A stretch of 64,000 nucleotides of DNA from Cryptococcus deneoformans JEC21 (lineage: Eukaryota > Basidiomycota > Tremellomycetes > Tremellales > Cryptococcaceae), in contig NC_006687.1 of assembly GCF_000091045.1 (NCBI RefSeq), positions 50,001-114,000 on the forward strand, read 5' to 3'. Within the stretch, counting starts at the first letter, position 1, and every line of letters starts with the position of its first letter. The notes beneath the pieces are model-generated. The model had not been told where the DNA came from and did not search any database. It saw only the letters and a program-made list of their open reading frames with translations. The translations under genes were made by a program, and so were the position numbers. Shown piece after piece: positions 50,558 to 63,500 of the stretch.

Positions 50558-51906
50558 CTTTGGAAGTTTACGTTAAGGCTATTTATAAGTAGTTGATCGT
50601 TGTCGGAATCGATGATATTAATAAGTTGGAGCTGATGAAAGAGTGCGACCAACGAATCCTTGTACGTATGAACACTTCTTAAATATCTTTTAGCAATCGC
50701 ACGCATCTGTAGTCACGGGTTCTTCTGCCAAGATTAGTTGTACAGCTTTTTCGGGCACACTTTACGATCATAAGAATGACACATGCCCTGCATGCCGTAT
50801 TATTATTGATCAAGAAAGGCTATCCGCAAGCCATCCTAGGTGAGGTCATAATAAGGTTCCATGCGATATCGAGCTGTTATCAAGGAACAGCCTCCCTCTG
50901 GTGCGTGCCTGAATTATAATCAGCTTCCGCCATCCGCAAGTAGGGACGAAGCGGACCACTTTTCGGCTTTCGGGCATCATCCGTCGTGGCGCCCGGATTG
51001 GGTTAAATAGCAAGCAAACGGTGAGCGGGGCAACTTGGATTTATGAAAACCAGCAGATGCCGGCCTAATCAGTTGAACTAAACAGTGTAGACTACGAAAC
51101 CTTCTTCCTGGTGTTATCGAAACATAGCTTCCGACGAACAGCACAGACAAAAGAGAAGAACTAATAACGTCTGTTTTTTGTTGGCAGCCTCAAACTTCGG
51201 GTTAAGTTGGGTGATGAAAGTCATAATGAATGATTGTTAGCTTGCTGCAATCATGCCGAGAAGAAGGCCGCTTCCCCGAGGCAATGCGGTGTGCTTCAGG
51301 CGTTGTTGAGGAGCGGCTGGCCAGAGGCATTTTTTTTGCTTCCTGTTCTTTGCTCTCCGCCCCTCATCTTTCCTTCAAGCATCCTATTAGGTGCAGACTG
51401 GTTAGGATGCAAGTACATATGCACGCGGCTGAGTGTATAGGAAAATGACACAATGAACGCAGCATGTACGCAACATATATAGGTGACAAAGGATTGAGTC
51501 GGAATCGCTAAATATCCCTACGGCCGTTCCGTGGAGCAATGAGATCACCGAGCGAACACCGAGCTTTGTGCCTGGATTTGTGGGCCTAAAGTCTTGATCG
51601 AGCGGTGAACTGTATGAAATGCCTGGAATTGCGGCTCCCAAATCTCATTCCTTCCCAGTTTGTCTCAAATATTTGGGACTTACCTTCGTCGTTATTTATC
51701 ATATTTTGGTCTTTTGGCTTGACGCTCGTCGTGCTTCGAGTACAAATCAACTTATAACCGGCGGGTTTTTTATGATTGTCGCCTCTTTTGCATTTGTTGT
51801 TTCTTTCTTTTTGCATCTTGTATGCTCACATAATATTATTGACAGGGTGCACAGACCCACTGTTGTCAAGCAAGACATTGCGGCCGTAAACTAGCCACAC
51901 CGCGCA
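50558..51906. other. intergenic, no gene seen
   Basis: 1.35 kb divergent promoter region between the secreted protein and the Zn2Cys6 regulator. No conserved frame. Confidence 0.5.
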
Positions 51907-54900
51907 ATGTTTTTACCTACCGATCAACCCATTCAGCCTCGACGCAAACTTACTCGTTCCGGCGAACAGCTTAAACGCAACGCTGCATGTTTGCCATGCC
52001 GTCGCCGTCGGATCAAGTGCGATGCCGGAAAGCCTCATTGTTCATCTTGCGAAAAGAGCTACAATTTCCTGAGGAGGTCCCAGCCAGACGATGAGAGGGA
52101 TGATGGGGGGATACGATGCTGGTACAATACAGAAGTGGATGAGCAGCCAGTGATTAGTGTAAAGAGAAAGAAAACAGATGATGGCAATGAAGACAATCCG
52201 AAAGATGAGATGATTAAAAAGCTTGAGGCGAAAGTCGGTAGGTCTGGTCGCCTTTTCCCAAGATCGAGCTATGCTGACGGTACTGCTATAAAGTTGAACT
52301 ACAGAAAGCCTTGGCCGCGGCTCCGGCTCAAACTTTAGAGACACGGTGCAGTGGAACTTCTGATAATAGTAGCATTGGGCAGTCTACCAAGGGCTCGCGT
52401 CCGGAAGTATTAGCCAATCCGACTGAATCTTTGGAGTTTGACGGGAACAACCATGTCCCTTCGTATAACGCGTCATCTCAGTGTGCAACTGTATACAACA
52501 AACATCTTTCCAAGGATTTGTTTGAAACTCAGGCTGTCAACAGAAAAACAGCCTTGAAAAGCTCGGCTGAAAAGTACGCAGGTAGCGCTGATAAGTCGCC
52601 GCCGAAGAATGATACAGTAGATGGAGAAGCTGGAAGTATTGGACAGCCATTATTAGAGCTTCTTTGGCCAGGGTGGCCCTCAACCCTTCCTATGCCTTGT
52701 ATGTCTTCCCTTTCTCTTGCAGTGTGTGCCACTCATCTACACTCGCTGATGTCGTTCTTAGCTACCGTTGAACATATGTAAGCTTCTTTCGCGAAACGCA
52801 GAAACCATGGATGCTGACATGCAATAAAGGGTTGACACGTTTTTCTCCTCTGTGTCATCCATTCCCCAAATCCTCAACCGTACAGAATTCCTCCGTCGTC
52901 TCGCACTCCTCCCCTCCCATCCTGAGTTTCCTCACCGTGCATTACTCCATGCGATCTGCGCCGCTTCCGCTCGCTTCTCGGCTGCGGTCACCACCCGATC
53001 TATCCCTGATATGATCATTAAAATGGACATTGACGCAAAGACAGCTAACGGCAAGGGCTGTTGGGAAGATATCAAGGACGAAACATGCTTCGCAGAGAGA
53101 AATGCTAGGTACGCAATGAGGTTTCTGGATTATCACCATGTTAGTGGCAGAGGATTGCTAGACATCTGTCAGGCCATGGTGAGCCCTATTCCTCGTTCGA
53201 TTTTATGCATGTCGCATATTCAAACTTGTTAAACAGCTCATCATTGGCCATTGGTGCCAAAATAACGCCCGGTACGTACCGCTACCTCTATTCCAGTCCC
53301 TTTTTGCCCCTACTGACCTTTCTTCTCTAAGCTGGATGGACGCATGGGTCCTTATTGGTGACGCTATACGACTCGCGAGCTGCCTTGGACTCACATCCTT
53401 CGTCCCTCGCCCTTCGCAATGTTCTCCACAATTACGTCAGGTCATCCTTGATACTCCCAGGGACGACGCCGAACGGGAGGAGAGGGCGGCAACGGTATGG
53501 ATGGCGTTATGCTATGAGAATGCACTGATGTGTTCGAGTGGATGGTCAGGGTCGATGATAGTTGATGATTTGGTAAGTAATAATATTCCATCTCATTGTT
53601 ATCTGTAACAGATAAGACGATGAGAGCTTACAAATATTTGTAGACAATGCCTCTGCCCGCATCTAGGATTGATCGAGAGAAAGGGGTACGTCTATCTATC
53701 ATATAATTCGAAACCCTCAGACTGACCATCATGGGCAGGGGCCTATACCTTTAAACCCACAAAATTACCACTCTCCTGATATATACACTCAGTAAGCTTC
53801 TTATCTCTGGATCATGTCCTTATACATCAGATCTGACCGTCCTCAAGTCATCCAGTCGCAGATGGCTTCGTAATGCTCTGTAAAGGTAAATGAATAGCCC
53901 ATATTTCAAGCCCAAGCCCTCCCATCACAGCTGTTGACATTCCCATCCCTCCTATAGCCAAGATTCTTATGGGGCGAGTTGCACGTTTCGTCAGACGATG
54001 CCGCAGGATGTCACTCGATGAGAAGCAGACAGCCAAGAATCTTCCAGAATTTGAAGCTCTTGACCGCGATTTAAATCTTTTCCTGTACGTTTTAAACGTT
54101 TCTTTAGTGATTGCGCCGTTGTTCATGAGTGGTTGAACAGAGCCAACTTTCCACCATCGTTGAGAGACCCTGTGCAGTACATGACAGGCCACTCAAAAGT
54201 ACTCGATGCAGATCTAATCGTTAGTGTTTCTTTCCCCCCATGGGCTAGCAATTACTAAATTGTCGCATCTTTTATCACATCGTCATGTAGAGCGCGCATC
54301 TCGTCCCTCACATTGCAGCCATTCATCTACACGAGCCATTTGCAGATATCGCCGACCCGAATTGCCCTTCGGCCCGCCGACTTTTGGATGCTGCGCAAGC
54401 CTGCCTCAACGTCCTTTATCAGATGTCGAATTTGAGTGCACCTATATTCTATAGTTTGACAGCCATTTCTTCTTGTAAGCTCAACTCTTGCGACTCTTGT
54501 GATCGGAAATTATAAGGCGGCGTAATGAGAGGTAAGCTCACTTGAGAATCAAACAGGGTTCTTTTATACTGGCGCAAAAACATTGATCCTATTCTACCAA
54601 CACGCCCTCGAGAATAGCAATTTCCAGGATGCGCTTACGCATCACCAAGCAATCACTGCATTCAGAAATGTCCTCATTGCTCTTGCTCCCGGCAACGCTC
54701 TGGCCTCTCGTTACGATACGATGCTTAAAATGATGATGTCCTCCATCGAAGAAGAGGTGCTTGGGCAATCCATCGTTCTGTATCATCATCTCCCAAGCAA
54801 CAAACACTCTACCCAGACTTCTAATTCCTCCTCTGATTCCTCGCCTTTATCAAGCACTTCATCTAACCCTTCTTTTGGACCCCTCACACCGGCAGAGCCT

Positions 54901-55605
54901 CCCGAAGACACCTACTTGCCCGCTTTAGTATCGTGTTTGCATCCCGAAGCCATGTTCTACTTGGAACATATTCAGAAGAAGTTCTTGGAGCGGTGCAAAA
55001 ACCCTTCGGAATATGAACGGCGCACGGCTTTTCCGGCTAACGACATAGGTAGGAGCAAGTCTATGGGCAGAAGCAAGGAAGGAGCTAGAAAAGGAGAGGG
55101 AGTGAGAAGTTTCCATGAGATTTTGGATATAAAGAGAGGCTGGGTTGGCGGGCGTAAGAAAGCTAGGATTTTCGAGCCTGGGGTCGGCGCCAAAGCTGAT
55201 GATAGTGGAGGCCTAATGGACTTGGGAAATATATCCAGTCCGAGCCAATGGCTTAACAGAGATCAACCAGCCATGGGACTACGAGCGAATGATAGGAGCG
55301 GGAGTCTCTTTTATGATTTTTCATTTTCACCATTCAACACATCCTTTCCCAACGACGATACTTTCGCTCTTGATCCCTTATCTTCCACATCCAATTTCTC
55401 TCTGCAAAACGATATGGCACTAACCTTGCCCAATCTTCAGTGTACCCAGGCGACTTTACAGAACTGGTTAGAAGTGATGCCGTCAATGATGTCTACTGTT
55501 GCTTTTAATTCCAGCTCCGGATTTGGTCCTCGTCACTCTGGCACGCATTGCGGTTCTGGCTATATAAGTGAAGAAACAGACGACAAGACTGGGTCCACGA
55601 CATGA
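51907..55605 (+). CDS. Zn2Cys6 transcription factor with fungal_trans domain
   Basis: Nuclear binuclear-zinc-cluster regulator, about 985 residues in a dozen exons. Zinc cluster near residues 25-75: ACLPCRRRRIKCDAGKPHC then SSCEKSYNF and a distant IRCWY, giving C-x2-C-x6-C-x6-C-x2-C with a long final loop. A short leucine-type coiled coil (KKLEAKVVELQKAL) forms across the first intron and probably dimerises. The fungal_trans middle-homology domain begins at VDTFFSSVSSIPQILNRTEF and includes RWMDAWVLIGDAIRLASCLG and ERAATVWMALCYENALM. The C-terminal third is disordered. One exon is 16 nt (52762-52777). The target pathway cannot be inferred; the divergent neighbour is a secreted protein. Confidence 0.88.
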
Positions 55606-56359
55606 GGCTTTGATCATGACCATATACCCCGGCCCTTTTAGGGAAATGGTTTTGTGAGCTCTGGAATGTCAACCGTGGAAGGGAATTTACTTTGTTTGGG
55701 TTGTGACGTCTTTGGAATAAAAATTTTGTATCATGTGGATACACACATTCATTTATTGTATATTTATGATTCTTATATCGGGAAAAGAACAGACTGATAA
55801 TATCTCTTTCTGGATCAAAGGCTGTATTCATCTTGCGCGCGATGTATAATTCTCCTCTTGACCTCTTAAATTTTACATCACTGGTCATCGAATCACCCTA
55901 TCAAACCTACCCATTGTCCTCGAAAGGCTAATTCCATCTCCGGGTCCCGATAAAAGTTATTCAGAGGAGGGGGGGAGGTCAAATTCCACTCGTACAAACG
56001 ATATTCTCACATCTACTATACGCCGTGTCACAATGGTTTCATTATTGCTTCACACCTTCATTCACCTTGCAACCTGATCATGCTGACCTGAAGTCTTCAT
56101 AAAATCAATGGCTTATCGTGATCGAAAAGTCCTGCATACGCTGTACATGAGCGAGTAGCAAGGACTCACATAGGTCTACAAACAAGATCGATAAATGCAG
56201 TGCTGAACGCAAGCTGCATCTAATGACGTACATATACAACATGTACTTACTAACACGCACAAAAATGCACGTACAAATCTATCCTTAGGGAAAAAAAACA
56301 ACGACATATGCAAACATCCGATGGTCACAACCCATTATCTGCGCCACATGGAATCGGTC
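55606..56359. other. intergenic, no gene seen
   Basis: Convergent 3' flanks of the zinc-cluster gene and the DUF2985 gene, AT-rich. Confidence 0.5.
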
Positions 56360-59300
56360 TCAAACAGAAGACTCCTTAGGCCTTCTCAAGTTTTCCTCAC
56401 TCAACATTATATCTCCTTTTTCATCGCTATCGCTCTCCACCCTTCTTACGCCAATCGAAGGAATGTCTTTTTCTTGATGATCCGGCTTGGCTGATGTTTC
56501 TGTTTCCACTTTGATTCCCAGAGGGGGAGAGGGGGAAGAGGATGGGGAGGGAGAGGGAGAGGGTAAGCGCATTGACATTGTATTGTCGCGGTGCCGTTTT
56601 TGTAAAAGGGGGTGATGGCGGCTCGAATACGACAGAGGTTGGGGATGTAAAGGCAAGGGATGGTGAGGAGAAGTTGAGACAGTTGGACCGAACGTGACTG
56701 TCGCCCGGCGTTGTGGATGATGTCTGCTTCGCCTGAGCAGTGGTGCGAGAAAGTTTAGCGAGTCTTGTTTTGCTCCCTGACTGTCCCCCTTCTTTCCTCC
56801 CTCTGTCTCATCCTCGTTGTCCTTCCCGTTATCTCGTTCATCGCCACCAGATAGCTGCTCTCCGTTCACATCCCTGGAGCCAACCCCAACCATCACGCCT
56901 CCATCAGGCGCTCTCTCAGCTTGGGCTTGGGCTTGGGCTCTTTTTCCCTCCCCTCCCCCTCCTCTTTCTTCAACAATGTCATTCTCACTGCCACCACCCC
57001 CGTGCTTGACCCTTTCTTTTGATGTTGGATCTTCTCCAACGCCTGGAGGCCTCACGGCTGGTTGTCCGATAGCGAGTGGGATGCCCATCGCATGTTTGAG
57101 CTTTTCGGAGACGGCTTGATGTTTCTTAGTTTTGACTGAACCGCAATAGATAAGAACTGCAGCTCTATTGAACGAATCAGACAAACCAGAAGTGTCTTCT
57201 CAGGAGAGGATCGGCGTTGAACTCACCCGATACCGCACAAAAATGAGAGCGGAATAAGACTCCCAGTTGTCCAAGCTGGCCTTATATGCCAATCTAAGTT
57301 CAAGGAAGTCAGAAAAGGTCTCAATCTGGCGCGAGGGCAAATCCGATTCAATAAGAATCTTCACTCACTCATTCCCCACATACATCCGCAAAGTATACAT
57401 TGGAAAAATGAGTTGCCGTCCATCAACTACGACACCAGTTTACATCAGCACCCATCCCATTTTGACGACACATTTGGCCGATGAAGGAGAGGACAAGGGA
57501 TGGGTAGAAGACGCACGATAGTGTTCCAAAGGGCCCAGCGAATAGGGAATGCACGATGTGTAGCAGTAGCATGTGGTTTATACCACGTTTGACTGAGAGC
57601 AAACTTCTCTTGATGATGTCTCAACTTTGCTGTCTCTTTTTCGTCCAATACCTATTTACCGGTTTAAGTCAGCACTAATTTCAAAAGTCCACATTCACGA
57701 TATTCCGCTAGTCGTGAGAAGAGGGGAGGGGAGACGCAGACGAGAGAAAGACAGATTGACGTACATGGATGTAACCGGGTATATCTTGCGGATCGGGTAA
57801 GTCGTTCTCATCCTCGATAGGAGGTAGACCCATTTTTTCTCGCCGCCTTTCCGCTCTACGTTTAAGAGTCCAGATCACCGACATTCCTAATCATTCGGTT
57901 AGCATGCTCGTCCTCGATTTCGTGACACCACGAGGTCGAGAAAGCAAAAGGTACAGGTGAAAGTGGGCAAGTCGGCAAGGAGGAAGGGAAGATCAAAAGG
58001 GTCCAAAAACAATGACTCACGATACGTATCAACCACTCGCCAGGGTATTAACCCCACCCCCGTCACAGTAAACAACCCATTCTCGACCTGACTTGATATC
58101 TCCACCCACACATCCTGCCTATATTTACTACTTGTTGGTATCCAGCCCAACAAGAACAGCACAATCGCCGCTCCCCAAAACACGACCGCGAACCCATAAA
58201 TGGCAGTGAGAAATCCCATAGGCGTTTTGACGAACGTCCAGAGACCTTGGAGGGCGAGCAGGATTTTTTGGCGGGTAGAAGTGGAGAGGACGGATTTGAT
58301 GTGTTTGTCAAAGAGGGTGGAACGGCGAAGAGAGATCGTGGAAGCGGTGGGAGAGGAAGTAAGGGAAGTGGGTTTAGTTGGGAGGGGGAGTGACGTGGTA
58401 GATGAAGGAATTAATTGTTTTGTAGCAAAGGCGGAAGGTAAGGATTGGATGGTGGAGTCTTGTGGTTGGAATTCAGGCTCTTCTTCCATGATACTCAAAG
58501 GATGCGCCCCACCCCAGCTTGCCGGTGCTGTCACCGGAAGCGTATCATCTTCAGCGGCTAAGGCTGTTGATTCAGAGGCACTTTTACCAGGGACAAATCG
58601 TGATAGAGAAAGGGTGCGTCTCCTTGAGCGGGTAGTATTAGATCGCCGTCGAGTAACGGTGGCAGTGCTATTTAGTAATCTGTAATAGTTTTTAGCAACG
58701 TAAAAGGGAGTGAGATAGACACGAGACGAGACTTACCCCACATCCTCATCGCTAGGCGTCGAAGGTAACTGCACCTCTGGTCGCCGCGTCCACAACTGCG
58801 GTAGGTACGGCACCATCACCGAATTGCACATATTTTGCAAATGATTCACTATTCCCATTAGCTATACTCTTTTTTTGTCGTAACAAGATCACCTACCTGT
58901 CGAGACCTGCGGATCAACGACATCCAGAACACCCACCAACTCATCTCCAAGCTCTACATCCCCATCTCTCCCTTCCATCTCATACCCTACTGGTCCAGGA
59001 CTACTTGCTCGCCGTTCACGTCGTCTCCTGTGGGGATATGTGGCTGATTGGCTGGCCGTGGATACACTTCTTTGCCGCCCACCGGGAACGGGGGAGGAAG
59101 GAGGATGTGCGGGGTTTGTATCTGTGGAACTCATGCCGAGCTCTATATCGTGCGACCACTGTCTTCGAGCACCTCTTTTACCAGCTCTTGCACCCTGTGC
59201 CACCGCCGGATAATCTTTTTCTTCTAGTTGTACATACTTGGCGGAATCAGGGAGACAGACACTAACAGTATGTGCTCGCCGTCTCTTTGAGCTCGTCCTT

Positions 59301-59632
59301 GTCGTGCTTGCCCCAGTTGTAACATGAGGACCCGGAGTGGATGGTACATTGGCTTGGGATGATTTGGGTAGAATGGTGCCGGTCGGTAAAGCTGATCGGA
59401 GATCATCAAGGCAAGCGGCGGTTACGGGTGGAACGATTGTGACTTTTCTTCTTGGTCGTTGCTTCCCATTCCCCTCTGTGCTAGTTGATGGGCTATCGCC
59501 ATTCCCAGAGCCCGTACCTTGTGACGCCTCGTTTGATGATGGATTGTTACTAATCGGTGCCGTGGGGTGATTTAGAGGTATGGCGGCCGAGTTGGAGGAG
59601 GATGTGGATGACTGGCGGCGGGCTGAGAACAT
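56360..59632 (-). CDS. DUF2985 integral membrane protein
   Basis: Fungal membrane protein of the DUF2985 family, roughly 900 residues in about eight exons, function unknown. The N-terminal ~450 residues are disordered and basic/Ser-rich. The domain starts near 58280 with LLALQGLWTFVKTPMGFLTA and YGFAVVFWGAAIVLFLLGWI (TM1). Next are NGLFTVTGVGLIPWRVVDTY, MSVIWTLKRRAERRREKMG, LPDPQDIPGYIHV, FPIRWALWNT, SFFQCILCGCMWG and IRPAWTTGSLIPLSFLCGI, and then AVLIYCGSVKTKK. The last ~250 residues are polar and acidic. These blocks appear in family order. It is divergent from the MSB1-like gene. Confidence 0.85.
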
Positions 59633-60545
59633 GTCGGATATCGGGAGTTTGTTAGCGTATGGGCATGCCGTATCTTCTGTGTGGGTCGATGTGGTTAGGC
59701 CAGTAAAAAGTTTGTATTGGCGTGCGAGTGGCGGCCGGTTCTTTACTGCTCTTGAGACTGTAGAGCGATGTAAGTTTGTTAGAAAAACGGTGAGTAGTAC
59801 AAAGGGCGCTGCGATATATCAAGGATCGCCATGATGCGCAACATGGCCGATTCAGGAAAAAGGAAGCGGCGCCTGATGTCAATAACAAGAGCAAAGTGGA
59901 TTGTAATCCTGGATTAGTTGCCATTTTACTTATGTATTAGTCTTAAGTTGTAATGGTTCTTTCTCCCGCGTTCTGGGAAGAAGCAAAAGAAAATCGAGAT
60001 ATAAGATTTCCCTTTCTCTTCCATTCCCCTCCTCTCTTATATTATTCCATCTTTCTGCATCCACCACCGCACAGACCCTTGTGGCAATCCAGTCAACCGA
60101 CGACATGTACTACGGATAATGTTCTGGAACAGGGCACGGACCATTCCTCCACGCGACTTACATCGCCCCCTTTACGCGTCACATCTCGCGCACCGACCCC
60201 TTGTTTCAAATTGAATGGGTCATAAAGATGGCCGCCTGGCTGGCGAAAAGGCATTATTGTTACCGGGTGGTTGACTGGAATATGATTATTCTTTCTTCCT
60301 ACCTTCTATACGCTCCCTTCCGTCCTATCATCCCTTTCTTCCTACCCCCCGCCATATACCCTGAGTCAGCTTTTACTCACTATTGACCTACCTAACACTT
60401 CCCAGCACAGACCACCACACCTCCTTTCCCGAACATACTTCAGCCTCTCGTCTTGAGGAAACCTCCTTCCTCACTCTTAAGCGCGGCCGCGTCGCCTGGT
60501 CCTTAAAACCCACTCAACTCCTTATCCTTCCCTTCCTCACCCATC
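59633..60545. other. divergent intergenic region, DUF2985 / MSB1-like
   Basis: About 910 bp. CT-rich leader immediately before 60546. No gene seen. Confidence 0.5.
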
Positions 60546-63500
60546 ATGACTTCCCTATTTCGCTCTAGAAAAGATAAGGCAAACAAGACGCTTCCGGCCA
60601 CTTCATCTAAGAGTGCACGAGCAACAACACCCAACGGGAAAGACCAAGTGAAGTTCAGCGAGTTTGGCACCGTGGCTAATATTACGCCTAGGTTGGTATT
60701 GGTCTCTCCAAAATACTTCATCGCATACTCGTGTCGTGCGCTGACAACATCAAAAGAACAATGCCAGCGAAGCACAGCCAGCCACTCACACCTCCAGAGT
60801 CTCCATATGGTACATCAGCACCTCTCCTTCCGCCCAAGTACTCGTTCTGCCCAACCCAAGTGCCGTTGCATGTGAATACACTCAACTCTGTAGATTCATT
60901 CAATTATTCCGCCGATGATGTAACGGGCTTAAAGGCATATGGATTCTTGGCCGGAGTGGGCAGTCGGATAACACTTGGATTGCAAGAGGTTGGATGGGTG
61001 ATTAAGAATGTCGGGGATGAGTTGGAGCAAAGAGGTAGGTTATAAAACTTCTGACGCATACTGACGGATGCAAGGTTTGACGACGCCTTTACTATTCTCC
61101 AACCAAGCTCTTGAACTGAATCAAACAAGAACCAGAATGCTCATACAGTCTTTCATTGAAACCCTTTCGTATGTCCACCCCTGAACTATCAATGATCACG
61201 AACACATAATAAGCTAACCCAAACTAGACCCAACGACCGCATGCGAGCACGCCAAAACGCTTTCATCCACGATATTCGTTTTGCCAAAGAGCATGAACTG
61301 GCATGGTTTTTGCGTTGGGCTTTGAGCAGGATCACGAGAGTGAAAGAAGGCACAAAAATGATCTGTCATGGTGTTATGGAATGGGAAGTGTATGAAGAAT
61401 GGCGAGGTCGGGAAAGAGGTGAGCCTCGTAAACACAACCCAGCTGACGATGTAGCTGCCAACTACCCCGCCGATGCTTTCCCATTTCTTGCCCAACTTGT
61501 CCCACCAGACGTGTATAACCTTATCCTCACACCACTTTTCCATCTTCTCTCGCGATTCGCTGCCCATTCCCATCTTTCAGGCCTCACCCCGCATGCTCTC
61601 TCGTCCCTCTTTGCGCCTCTTCTCTTTGATACCCCGACCTCCACTACTGCCCTTACATCCCACGCCATTTTTGTTCGTTCCGCATGTGCTACTGAACACC
61701 TACTACTAGCTTCTATCCGATCTTCAGGTACTGCCGGGACACTTGTAACCGACCTTCCTTTCCGTCTCAAAGAATGGGTCGCTGGATACCCTTCCATGGT
61801 CGTTTCTGACGCCGATCTCGCTCGAGGAGCGCCTCGTAGAGGCTCTAGAATAATAAGATGTGAACGGGCCAGCCGGACGGTAAGAGCCTATACAAAGGAT
61901 CTGTTGCCCCATGTGGAAAGCTGGATTGGGGAGGTGCCAGATGGAGAGAAATGGGAAGCGTGGGAGAGAATAATGTGGAAAGCCAGACGAGGATCTGTGG
62001 CAAGGCCTAAACCCAGTTCTGCGTGGAAACGCAGGTTGGCAGTGAAGAATATCCCTACGCCGCCTACTCGCCCAAACGATCTCTCTCACTCTGTGTCGTA
62101 CGGTGTGGCTCTCCGCCCTGCGTCGATCATGTCGGGCGTATCGTGCACGGATATAAATAAAGGGAGAGATGAAGAGGAAGAGGCTAGGTATGGCAGTTTG
62201 GCGGGGAAGGAATGGAGCATGTTCGAAGAAGGCGGATTCGATGCGCCAACCGAGGAAAAACGGGAAGATATTGACACGAGGTTGCAGTTCGATCTGAATG
62301 AGAGTGCAAAGCTAGTAAGTGGTTGTCATCGTCTATCTCACGAATCTCCTTTGTTAATAACATCATTCAATCATAGAACATAGCAGAAAAACGCCAAACA
62401 ATGGATTGGAACGAATTCGCAGGCCCTTCAGGTGGTTTCAACCGTAACGATCCGTTTTTGGACGTCTCCCTCTCCTTTTCCCCACCGATATCATCATCCA
62501 TCGCATCCTGGCCAGAAGAACGGGACCAACTCGCCAAACGTCTCCATAAAGCCCAAAAAGACGCCGTTCCATTCCATTACGATACTTTACCCGTCTTTGG
62601 GAAGGATGTACCTTTTCATGGCGACGATGATTGGATGAGTTTAGGCGGAAGAGCAGGAGGAGTGGAGCAGGTGGACGGAAAAGGAGTGGTGTATGTGGAA
62701 GAAGCGTGGGTTGATGTGTGGGCGGATTTGATGCTTGGAGCTGGATGGGTAGATAGGGAGGAGTTGACGTTTAGGGAGGCTAATTGGGCCATTGTATGTT
62801 TTGTGCTCTTTCTCAATCATGACCATACATGCTGAATGATCCTTACCTCGAATACGTCTAATAGGTGGAATATAAAGCTAAGCCGTCAAAGGTGGACTCG
62901 GATGTGATTCTTGACCCGATGACAGATCCACGAACGAGCGGGTTGTACATTCTTTACGAAGAACGTGTTCCTCTAGTACGCCACCATAATCTCCTTCTTT
63001 CTTGTCTCAATAGTGAAGAACGATATTGACTGTATGGATAGGATTACCAACTGGCGATAGCCGATCCGAAACAAAAGAAATCATTCACCTCATCCTTCTT
63101 CTTCCCCAAATCGAAAAAACGCGCCCCCCTACCCCATCGTCTCTAACCCGTCCCACCTCTGGGAACGGTTCCGGCTCTACTCCAAAACCAGGTGACGCTG
63201 TAGCTCGGAGCTGGCAAGACAGCGATTTCGAGCGTATGCTCCTCCACCGCCAAGGGACCAAAAAAGTCAGTCTCAGTAAGAGCCGGAACGATCAACCACA
63301 TAGTACCGTGTGGCATTTGTTCGCCGATCCAGATCCGTACCCTGTTTTCCCCCTTCCCTCTAGGTCTCAAACCGCAGCAGGGGGTTCACCGATGAAGTCA
63401 CCATCAAAAATGAGAGGAAGTGGGGAGAGGGAAATTTTCTTTTCGGCTGGCGTAATGAGTTTTGGGAGGGTGAAGAGTTTTGAAAAGGCTAATAGTAGCC

